Assembly: GCA_028724585.1 (NCBI GenBank) | Contig: JAQYCQ010000002.1 | Coordinates: 18,545-82,544, forward strand | DNA length: 64,000 bases | Origin: Bacillota bacterium | GTDB lineage: Bacteria > Bacillota > Clostridia > Peptostreptococcales > Anaerovoracaceae | Reading direction: 5' to 3' | Shown: positions 57,613 to 64,000 of the stretch, one piece after another | Position numbering within the stretch: the first letter of the stretch is position 1 | Layout: every line of letters starts with the position of its first letter | Made by a program: the position numbers and the translations under genes | The notes under the pieces: model-generated | Seen by the model: only the letters and a program-made list of their open reading frames with translations | Databases searched by the model: none | What the model was told of the DNA's origin: nothing

Positions 57613-58224
57613 ATGAATAAAAAAGTGACACGTAACTTCACCTACGGTCTTTTCGTCGTGACCGCCAGGGACGGCGACAAGCTCAACGGCTGCATCATCA
57701 ACACCGCCATCCAGGCCGCCAGCGAACCGCTGACTGTCGCGATCTCGGTCAACAAAGCCAACTACACCCACGACATGATCCAGAAGACCGGGGAATTCAA
57801 CCTGTCCTTCCTCAGCGAGGACTCAAAGTTTTCGACATTCGAGCACTTCGGCTTCCAGAGCGGACGCGACGTCGATAAGTTCGAGAAGTTCAGCTACAAG
57901 CTTTCCGAAAACGGCCTTCCATATATAACTGAAGGCGCCAACGCTTTCCTGTCCGCTAAGGTGACCAAGACTGTCGACCTGGGCAGCCACACCATGTTCA
58001 TCGGCGAGATCACTGACGGAGAGGTCCTGAACGACACGGCTTCTGTAAGCTACAGCTACTATTTCGCCAACATCAAGCCTAAGCCTGAGAAAAAGGAAGA
58101 AAGCGAAAAACAGGTCGGCTGGATCTGCACTATCTGCGGCTATATCTATCCGCACGAAGAGCTCCCTGAGGACTTCATCTGCCCGATCTGCAAGCACCCG
58201 GCTTCTGATTTTAAAAAGCTCTAA
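57613..58224 (+). CDS. Flavin reductase-rubredoxin fusion (high-molecular-weight rubredoxin type)
   Basis: 203 residues. Residues 1-155 are a flavin reductase-like FMN domain (NFTYGLFVVTARDGDKLNGCIINTAIQAASEPLTVAISV); after a Lys/Glu linker, residues 165-203 are a rubredoxin with Cys172/175 (CTIC) and Cys190/193 (CPIC). Moorella Hrb has this layout and passes electrons from NADH via its flavin to a flavodiiron protein that reduces O2 or NO. That partner is not in the window, so the role is by family analogy. AAGGAGG is 5 bases before the ATG. Confidence 0.93.
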   Translation: MNKKVTRNFTYGLFVVTARDGDKLNGCIINTAIQAASEPLTVAISVNKANYTHDMIQKTGEFNLSFLSEDSKFSTFEHFGFQSGRDVDKFEKFSYKLSENGLPYITEGANAFLSAKVTKTVDLGSHTMFIGEITDGEVLNDTASVSYSYYFANIKPKPEKKEESEKQVGWICTICGYIYPHEELPEDFICPICKHPASDFKKL

Positions 58225-58248
58225 TTTAATAAATCTCTAAATACGCGG

Positions 58249-58288
58249 ATCCCCCGCCGCCGGATAAACCCGGTGACGGGGATTTTTT
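58249..58288 (+). terminator. Terminator of the flavin reductase-rubredoxin gene
   Basis: ATCCCC and GGGGAT close a GC-rich stem with CCGG/CCGG inside, then a T6 run. Confidence 0.8.
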
Positions 58289-58295
58289 ATCTTTC

Positions 58296-58310
58296 GACCG
58301 CTCCGCGGAC
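58296..58310. repeat. GC hairpin GACCGC-TCC-GCGGAC
   Basis: One mismatch (A opposite A), same sequence as 55634-55648. Confidence 0.65.
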
Positions 58311-58364
58311 AGGTCCCTGGCGGGAAAACCGCACAGATTTAATGTGCCCGGCGTCAGCCGGAAT

Positions 58365-58379
58365 GCGCGCGGAGCGCGC
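58365..58379. repeat. GC hairpin GCGCGC-GGA-GCGCGC
   Basis: Perfect stem, complement in type of the copy at 52623-52637, a few bases after the pRiA4b-like gene. Confidence 0.75.
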
Positions 58380-58386
58380 GCAAGGT

Positions 58387-59634
58387 CTACAGCATATTTT
58401 CCGGCTTCTTTTTACGCCCTGTCCAGCCCATGCCTTTCGCCCATCTTCTAGTCGAATCCCGGTCTTCAGACGCGCGGCCGGCAAGAGTCTTCAGCATATC
58501 GTAATAGCCTGTGATCCCGCCCACATCATCTAGCAGAGACAGCCCATCCGAAGCGACGCAAAGCGGATATTTGGCCTCCGGATCAGCCTCTTCCGTCCTT
58601 TCGCAGATGATACGCAGCCACCAGTTGTCGCCGTAATCGTACTGATAATACAGGGTGCTGAGCAGAGGCTCTATCTGCGGATCCAGCGGACTTATCAGGC
58701 GGAAAGTCTTCTTTTCCCAGTGGGGCATAGCGCTCACAGCGTCCATAAGGACGACCTCCGGATCCTTTCTAAGCTGTTTCCTGATCCGCTCGCCATCACC
58801 GTAATACAGAGCCATATCAACATTGTCATACAACTCCCGCCAATAAAGCAGCTCATGCATGGCATGGTCCATATTCTTCGCGGTTTTCGGATCGCTCCTC
58901 ATCTCATCGACCTTGTCCGCAGCCAGACTGCGGCCTTCCAGGGCAGACCGCTTCCATTCCTCAGCCTTCACATTCCCATCGTTCAGCCCGTGGAAAAGGT
59001 CCTCGACCCTCAGACGCTCAAGCAAAGTATTTAGACCCTGCTCGATGATCACAGTATTATGAAGATCCTTCAGAGTATCCGAACGCTTAAGATATTTTTT
59101 CTTTTTGCCCATGTTCAGCACCTGCGGCGACAGGAGACGGTTCTCGAAATCCCTGACCTCGCCCAGAGTATACATAAAGGATTCTGCAACTATCTTATTG
59201 TCATAGTGCCTGCGGTACTTCTGCCTGAGCCAGGTCTTGAAATTCTTATCCGGCTTGTAGTCATCGTCCCAGTAAACATCAGCGTTATCCTCGACCGGGA
59301 ACCTCAGCAGGACCCCGCAGAGATCAAGCCATCCGCCGATCTGGTCACCCGTCAGCTTCTCGAACAGCTTCTGATCCAGAGAAAAACAATGCAGATGCGA
59401 ATTTCTCCAGCCGAACAGCTGCTGGATCATGTAATGCATGGAATGGAGCGTCAGATCACCCGGCACTAGGACAGTCCGTGAAATACCCCTCTCGGCTTTG
59501 GCAAGCTCAAGGAATTCCCGGTACTGCTCAGCCGGCATGTTCAGATCGTTGAATTGGTTCTTAATTCTATACATAGGATCGACTACGAGGTCGAACCTGA
59601 GCCTGTAGACGATGTTTTCTTTTTCTTCGTTCAT
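58387..59634 (-). CDS. Plasmid pRiA4b ORF-3-like protein
   Basis: 415 residues. The C-terminal part has the diagnostic YQYDYGDNWWLRIICER and the following acidic stretch with PLCVASDGLSLLDDVGGITGYYDML; the N-terminal half has LTLHSMHYMIQQLFGWRNSHLHCF, a second copy of the same fold's start. This family is widespread on plasmids and in chromosomes and has no established function. Basic tail GRKKKPENML. GGAG lies 8 bases before the ATG. It is closer to the local GC content than the genes to its right. Confidence 0.85.
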   Translation of the reverse strand: MNEEKENIVYRLRFDLVVDPMYRIKNQFNDLNMPAEQYREFLELAKAERGISRTVLVPGDLTLHSMHYMIQQLFGWRNSHLHCFSLDQKLFEKLTGDQIGGWLDLCGVLLRFPVEDNADVYWDDDYKPDKNFKTWLRQKYRRHYDNKIVAESFMYTLGEVRDFENRLLSPQVLNMGKKKKYLKRSDTLKDLHNTVIIEQGLNTLLERLRVEDLFHGLNDGNVKAEEWKRSALEGRSLAADKVDEMRSDPKTAKNMDHAMHELLYWRELYDNVDMALYYGDGERIRKQLRKDPEVVLMDAVSAMPHWEKKTFRLISPLDPQIEPLLSTLYYQYDYGDNWWLRIICERTEEADPEAKYPLCVASDGLSLLDDVGGITGYYDMLKTLAGRASEDRDSTRRWAKGMGWTGRKKKPENML

Positions 59635-59670
59635 GATACTTTCTCCAATGTTATCAATATCGTATCCCGC

Positions 59671-59685
59671 GTCGGCTCCGCCGAC
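59671..59685. repeat. GC hairpin GTCGGC-TCC-GCCGAC
   Basis: Perfect stem in the gap before the AT-rich island. No perfect copy was found from here to the end of the window. Confidence 0.78.
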
Positions 59686-59765
59686 AGAGGCTTGCCGCCG
59701 GCAGCAGCTAATTAGGTTTAAAGATTACACTCTCTAACCTGTTCAAGCCAGCCGTTCTGCTGTAG

Positions 59766-60701
59766 TTAGAATAAGCTGATCTGCTTATCAAGCAGTGATT
59801 TAACCTTAGGTTCTGAAATCTTATCGTCATCATGCAGTGAATCGCATAGAATCGGAGAATCAGGATCATATTTTGAGAAATTATCCTTAACTGCGTTTCT
59901 CATACGAGTCGCATAGCAATATTTGCAGCCGTGAATGCAGGTATCGAAAGATCCGACATCCCTGCTCTCGACACACAGGCACTCTTCCCTCTGCGACGGA
60001 TCCTTTTTAACTTTGATTGTGCCGCCCAGCAGTTCTTCGATCAGATTCTTATCAATACAAGCATTGTGCTCAACTCCGACAGAAGAAAGGTCTATCCCCT
60101 CAGCGCATGTAGCAATCTTCATATCATTCGAAGCCGCTATATCATGCAGCTTACCAACAAACTCCAGAATCTGCTGGTCTCTCATTTCTTGTTCATGAAG
60201 AGCCTCCAGAGCTTTTTTATTGAACCTGTATTCATCTACCAAGCTGATAACGCTCTTTCTTGTATAACCCTTCAAAGCGCTCGCTATCTTCTCAAAAGCT
60301 CTTACATGATAATCCATAGTATATTTTTCATTTATTAGGATTGGATCATAACGCCAAATTACCCTATCCGGTCCGATCTTATCAACCAATTTTTGGAATG
60401 CCGGAATGATAACCTTGTTCTTATCCGCTAGATTAGGCTCGACATCATGGCCAAATCCAGTGATGGTGAACTGGATATAGTACATGTAGTCCTTCAATTC
60501 ATCCAAGCGCTCCAGCATAGGAGTCGGATCCTTAGTCCAGAAGACGATGCAGTCGACCAGATCAGGATTCAGCGGAACCTTGCTGACTTTATGCGCGAAT
60601 AAAGGATTTCGAATATATACATATCCCTCTTTCAGTCTATTAAAGAACCATTCCGAAAAAAAGGACGGTATATCCGTACGCCTGCTGGCACTGATGATCA
60701 T
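59766..60701 (-). CDS. DUF1848 protein (radical-SAM-like cysteine cluster)
   Basis: 311 residues starting MIISASRRTDIPSFFSEWFFNRLKEGYV, the signature of DUF1848, with VDCIVFWTKDPTPMLERLDEL and a C-terminal CIHGCKYCYATR cluster. The CX3CX2C spacing is that of radical SAM enzymes but at the wrong end of the protein; a further Cys-rich part (REECLCVESRDVGSFDTC) precedes it. The reaction is unknown. Its ATG overlaps the upstream gene's stop (ATGA), so the two are translated together. Confidence 0.85.
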   Translation of the reverse strand: MIISASRRTDIPSFFSEWFFNRLKEGYVYIRNPLFAHKVSKVPLNPDLVDCIVFWTKDPTPMLERLDELKDYMYYIQFTITGFGHDVEPNLADKNKVIIPAFQKLVDKIGPDRVIWRYDPILINEKYTMDYHVRAFEKIASALKGYTRKSVISLVDEYRFNKKALEALHEQEMRDQQILEFVGKLHDIAASNDMKIATCAEGIDLSSVGVEHNACIDKNLIEELLGGTIKVKKDPSQREECLCVESRDVGSFDTCIHGCKYCYATRMRNAVKDNFSKYDPDSPILCDSLHDDDKISEPKVKSLLDKQISLF

Positions 60702-61819
60702 CTTGATTCACCTTTCTTTCTTAACACTATAATAGAAAAGCATGTTTTATCGCCTTCACTATAAGCGTTCGCATTATATTGCAACTTTAGCCTCGGTTTA
60801 AAATGACACTGTCTACAAAATTCACACCTTGTATAAGAACGCTTTTCGCAATAAGTGCGAATTTCTGCATCACTTACATAAAGGAAATCCCTTAATTGCT
60901 TCGACATTTGAAAATCATGGAATCGTCCCCCTAAATAATAATCTGCTTTATCTATATCTTTGACTGATGAGAAGGTTCCATTGTTATTATCAAAAAATTC
61001 ATTACCTATCCATTCTGATTTAACCATTTCGAACATTTGTTCATTAAACTGGTGATTCCATTCGTAATACTTTCCAAAAGCTGCTATTATTTTTTCTAAT
61101 AGTTTCTTATCATAGTCATGAGTACTATAACCTCGATATGACGCACAAATAAATATGTATTTACTTTCGAACCTGCGTGCATTATCCTTTATTTCTTCAC
61201 AAGTTCTATCAATTACTGTCCGACCATCAACTCCTTTATTATCAATATTTTCACTCAGCATTTTAGGAAAAAATATGATATTAGTATTATATACCTCTGC
61301 ATCGTATAATTCAGATTCACGCCAGAAATCGTCCATACTAACTCTAAAAGCTGCTTTAAAAATACCATGTCCCCCATGTTTATTGGAAATATCAGTCTTC
61401 CATAATTTAAGATCTCCCCATCTCGGCCATTTGTACAAGTCCGTCCCGAAATACTTATAGATACGATTATCATCCTCAGTAAAAATTCTATTGAACGCAT
61501 AATCAAGAGATAAACCATCAATCATGGAGCCACTTCCAAAAGAAATCACATTAGGAATAGCATCATTATTTATCTTTTTAAATATCCGAAGGAGTAAATC
61601 ATATATTATATAATACTCCAAAGAATAGAATGTCGCATATTTTAGCATATAATAGGAGACGAGCAACGGGTCAGTATAACTTCCCTCAACTACAGATCCA
61701 CCATTGTAGTTAAATGTCCTAAGTTTATTAAATCTATAGTTATCTGGGGAAGGATCTTTGGATAATTTTTCTCTTAAATATTCAATATCACTCTCCAGCA
61801 GGTCATCGAGAATTTTCAT
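60698..61819 (-). CDS. Uncharacterised protein with a Rossmann/methyltransferase-like segment
   Basis: 373 residues, AT-rich coding sequence. VISFGSGSMIDGLSLDYAF followed by YKYFGTDLYKW resembles motifs I and II of SAM-dependent methyltransferases; the assignment is weak because no clear motif IV is seen. The C-terminal part holds RCEFCRQCHFKPRLKLQYN, a compact Cys cluster that could bind metal. AAGGAG lies 7 bases before the ATG. It sits between a McrC-like nuclease and DUF1848 and is coupled to the latter. I do not recognise a named family. Confidence 0.7.
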   Translation of the reverse strand: MKILDDLLESDIEYLREKLSKDPSPDNYRFNKLRTFNYNGGSVVEGSYTDPLLVSYYMLKYATFYSLEYYIIYDLLLRIFKKINNDAIPNVISFGSGSMIDGLSLDYAFNRIFTEDDNRIYKYFGTDLYKWPRWGDLKLWKTDISNKHGGHGIFKAAFRVSMDDFWRESELYDAEVYNTNIIFFPKMLSENIDNKGVDGRTVIDRTCEEIKDNARRFESKYIFICASYRGYSTHDYDKKLLEKIIAAFGKYYEWNHQFNEQMFEMVKSEWIGNEFFDNNNGTFSSVKDIDKADYYLGGRFHDFQMSKQLRDFLYVSDAEIRTYCEKRSYTRCEFCRQCHFKPRLKLQYNANAYSEGDKTCFSIIVLRKKGESR

Positions 61820-61953
61820 ATCTCTGCTCCTTAGTCAAACTGTTAATCATTATAACAATATAGCTAATAAAATAATTTTACTATAGTATAGTCTCCTTCG
61901 TAATGTTATATTTATTTCGTAATAATGATGAATTTGATTTATTGGAAAAATAT

Positions 61954-63783
61954 TTACTTTCTCAAATCATCAATTATTCCGGCCAAATATTGAAAATGCA
62001 CATCTGGGTTCTTATTTTCAGCTATGGGGATCGTATAAAAGTGCGGTTTTATACTCTGTTTGTTTAATGATCGATCGTATATACTTTCTTTCCGGTTATT
62101 ATCATTTACTTTTCCATAAATAATATAAAGTCCAACTATTGATTCTCTAATTCTTCCTGATAAAGATGTAATATATTTAAATGCCAGAGGGGGAACTTGA
62201 TATCTATTCACAGAATTATGACTGCTGTATTTTGCATCAAGAACCGCATATTTTTCTTCTGTCCCGTGAATATACTTTATTAGATAATCAGGTGTATAAT
62301 ATTTGAGCTGATTTCCTACTATGTAATCACCTTCCCAAGTGAGCGATGTATTTCTACAAAGGCCAATGCCATTTGCCTGATTATTTAAGCCATCGAAAAT
62401 TACCGGCTGATAATATAATACTATTGTTTCACCTCTACTTTCAAAAATAAAAGTGTTATTACAATATGTATTACAATATCTTGAGTTATCCATAATATGA
62501 TAAGAAAACTTATTTTGTCCTATTAAGGAAAAGCCTTTTTCTTTAGTCACATCAATCAATTTAGACAATATATACAACTCATACAATTCTGGCAAATCAT
62601 CAATAGATAACATAAAGCTTTCTTTTTTTAAATTATATATTTCACTGTCAAACCATTGAATAATTTGTCGATAAAATTCATGATATTGTGGAACTGATAG
62701 AAATATTGCTGATGGCCTTGGCTTTTGCAACATAGTATAATTGGTTGCAGGAAGTCCTTTTTGATATAAAGCATAAATCTTTTCATATTCTGAAACTAAT
62801 ACTGGTATTTCTTCCGCTGCAGATTTAAGTTTAGAATATGTTTTTTCAATAAGCAATAACGAAGAAGGTATGTATCTATCACTTGAAAATGTCCATGGAG
62901 ACTCTATTAGCAAGTTTTCTATATCTTCTTGCAATTGATTCAAATCCATTATTATTTTTCTTATAAAACTTATTATCACCTGATTTTCATAGATATCTAC
63001 CGTATAGACATTTTTTCTCATCAATAATTTTTCAGGAAGATAATACTTCGAACCTATATTAATGCCCTGCATTTGAAAGTTTTCTCTTAACACCCCTGGA
63101 TGTTCTAGCATATTTTGAATACTTTTTCCCGTTAGTATTTGAACCTTTTTAGCATCATCGATAAGTTCTATTGGCTCGACTTTAAATCTTGCATTAGCTT
63201 TAAAGAAACCAAATTGGTTTTTATACAATTTTAGTATATTTTTTGCTATTGATAATTTATCACTATAATCAATATATATACCTTTATTATCCTTATTATA
63301 ATTTCTATTGTGAGTATTAATTAGTAAGTCAGATTGATTGTTGTACACATAATCAACCATTCTATTAATTTGATCATAATCATATGTTTTCGGAACCAAT
63401 ACTGATAAAGGTTCTGAAATCCATTGTTCTATAATTTCATCAGATGAATAATATATCACAATTGAAATTTCTACAAATCCTATAATATCTTTAAAAATAT
63501 GATTCTCATAGCCTAAGCTATTAATAAAAAAAATAAAATTATCTTTTAACAAGCACGGAATTTTTTCCTCATTTATAAACACTTCAATTCCAGAAATATC
63601 ATTTTGCCCGTTAATATTATTTTGTAGAAGACATGAAATATCAATTTGATATTTCATGTCTTCATAAACAACCTTATTGGGAATCAAACCTGATTTCTTG
63701 CGTTGACTATCATCTAATCTATAGACTCCCACCTTTTTTTGAGGTTTAAATTCCGGTATTAATATAATAGTATCTTTACTCAT
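61954..63783 (-). CDS. DUF2357 / PD-(D/E)XK nuclease-like protein (McrC-related)
   Basis: 609 residues, very AT-rich. The central region (about 120-350) resembles DUF2357 and the C-terminal third contains a PD-(D/E)XK core: YTPDYLIKYIHGTEEKYAVLDAKYSS, with Asp in TPDY and the DAK pair. McrC-type proteins have this order and act with a McrB-like AAA GTPase to restrict modified DNA. No such partner precedes it here; the sequence just upstream is the end of an IS30-type element. TTGAGGAAG stands 5 bases before the ATG. Defence function is inferred from family and context. Confidence 0.7.
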   Translation of the reverse strand: MSKDTIILIPEFKPQKKVGVYRLDDSQRKKSGLIPNKVVYEDMKYQIDISCLLQNNINGQNDISGIEVFINEEKIPCLLKDNFIFFINSLGYENHIFKDIIGFVEISIVIYYSSDEIIEQWISEPLSVLVPKTYDYDQINRMVDYVYNNQSDLLINTHNRNYNKDNKGIYIDYSDKLSIAKNILKLYKNQFGFFKANARFKVEPIELIDDAKKVQILTGKSIQNMLEHPGVLRENFQMQGINIGSKYYLPEKLLMRKNVYTVDIYENQVIISFIRKIIMDLNQLQEDIENLLIESPWTFSSDRYIPSSLLLIEKTYSKLKSAAEEIPVLVSEYEKIYALYQKGLPATNYTMLQKPRPSAIFLSVPQYHEFYRQIIQWFDSEIYNLKKESFMLSIDDLPELYELYILSKLIDVTKEKGFSLIGQNKFSYHIMDNSRYCNTYCNNTFIFESRGETIVLYYQPVIFDGLNNQANGIGLCRNTSLTWEGDYIVGNQLKYYTPDYLIKYIHGTEEKYAVLDAKYSSHNSVNRYQVPPLAFKYITSLSGRIRESIVGLYIIYGKVNDNNRKESIYDRSLNKQSIKPHFYTIPIAENKNPDVHFQYLAGIIDDLRK

Positions 63784-63809
63784 ATAAACTTCCTCAATTC
63801 TTATGAAAA

Positions 63810-64000
63810 GAACTCATTAATTGCAATTCCAAATTGAACACCTTTGTAGATTAAGCTAGCTGAACTTTGACAACTGAATACACCTGATCGAGGAAGTTCT
63901 CGAAGAGTTCCTCCGGGGTGGCGTAATCCAGTTTTTTGCGAGGCAGCCCGTTCATCTCATCTGCATACCAGAGTATCTGATCACCTGTGTAGTTCTCGAT
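63810..64000 (-). mobile_element. End of an IS30-family insertion sequence, continues beyond the window
   Basis: The transposase stop is followed by GTGTTCAATTTGGAATTGCA, an AT-rich sequence like IS30-type terminal repeats. The exact end is uncertain (about 63810-63840). The element abuts the start of the DUF2357 gene by about 30-60 bp. Confidence 0.6.
63851..64000 (-). CDS. IS30-family transposase, C-terminal fragment (cut by window end)
   Basis: 49 codons are visible before the stop at 63851-63853: IENYTGDQILWYADEMNGLP, then RKKLDYATPEELFENFLDQV. The MNGLPRKxLxYxTPEELF block is the C-terminal signature of IS30 transposases. The rest lies beyond the window, so whether the copy is intact cannot be judged. 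Confidence 0.82.
   Translation of the reverse strand: MENYTGDQILWYADEMNGLPRKKLDYATPEELFENFLDQVYSVVKVQLA

Noticed and set aside
1..64000. tRNA or rRNA genes
   Set aside because: No cloverleaf with a GTTCGANTC-type loop and CCA-proximal stem, and no rRNA motifs, were noticed on either strand; a tRNAscan run would settle this.

Overview
The window reads as a chromosomal piece of an anaerobic Gram-positive bacterium of the class Clostridia. This rests on butyrate kinase, the WhiA-YvcK-RapZ cluster, AddA-type recombination, a primary sigma factor with strong A/B-type promoters (TTGACA/TATAAT with 17-bp spacers), AGGAGG ribosome binding sites, ATP-dependent PEP carboxykinase, a high-molecular-weight rubredoxin and an SLH-anchored surface protein. 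Most of the window has moderate to high GC. The last ~3.3 kb (60.7-64 kb) is strikingly AT-rich and looks transferred.

Layout. 1-8 kb: a nitrilase-family amidase cut by the window edge; a queD-queE-folE-queF queuosine operon behind a preQ1-I riboswitch and terminator; a homocysteine methyltransferase/MTHF reductase fusion; pckA; two small membrane-associated genes. 8.2-9.9 kb: a repeat-rich zone with a broken IS3-family element, long inverted repeats and duplicated segments. 9.9-13.5 kb: a MATE exporter, a patatin-like phospholipase and two small membrane proteins behind a structured leader. 13.6-16.5 kb: larE-larB-larC for the nickel-pincer cofactor. 17-25.5 kb: butyrate kinase, addA without addB, gpmI. 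23.9-31.4 kb: murB-PHP-rapZ-yvcK-whiA plus two flavoproteins. 31.5-33.6 kb: a zinc-ribbon protein and a DUF4143 ATPase whose promoter carries three 40-bp-periodic repeats and which sits between 62-bp direct repeats. 33.7-43.4 kb: argG-argH (+) and argB-argJ-argC (-), both preceded by ArgR-box-like palindromes, with an OYE-type reductase, rpoD and a YfcE phosphodiesterase between them. 43.5-51 kb: moaA-moaC and a PotD-PotB-PotC-PotA transporter co-transcribed with a PfkB kinase and an ADP-ribosylglycohydrolase. 51.4-58.2 kb: an archaeal-type asd, a DUF6020 membrane protein with a family 2 glycosyltransferase, a CAP/SLH secreted protein and a flavin reductase-rubredoxin fusion. 58.4-64 kb: a pRiA4b ORF-3-like protein, DUF1848, an unrecognised Rossmann-like protein, and a DUF2357/PD-(D/E)XK protein that resembles McrC, ending against an IS30-type transposase.

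Through nearly every gap runs a family of about two dozen 15-bp hairpins of the form GNNNGC-TCC-GCNNNC (or its complement with a GGA loop). The outer base pairs vary between copies but remain complementary, so the fold rather than the sequence is kept. Together with the 62-bp direct repeats and the IS-relic zone, this is the least explained structure in the window. The other candidate for an undescribed system is the AT-rich nuclease/Rossmann/DUF1848 group next to the IS30 end. All function assignments come from reading motifs by eye; no database search was run.
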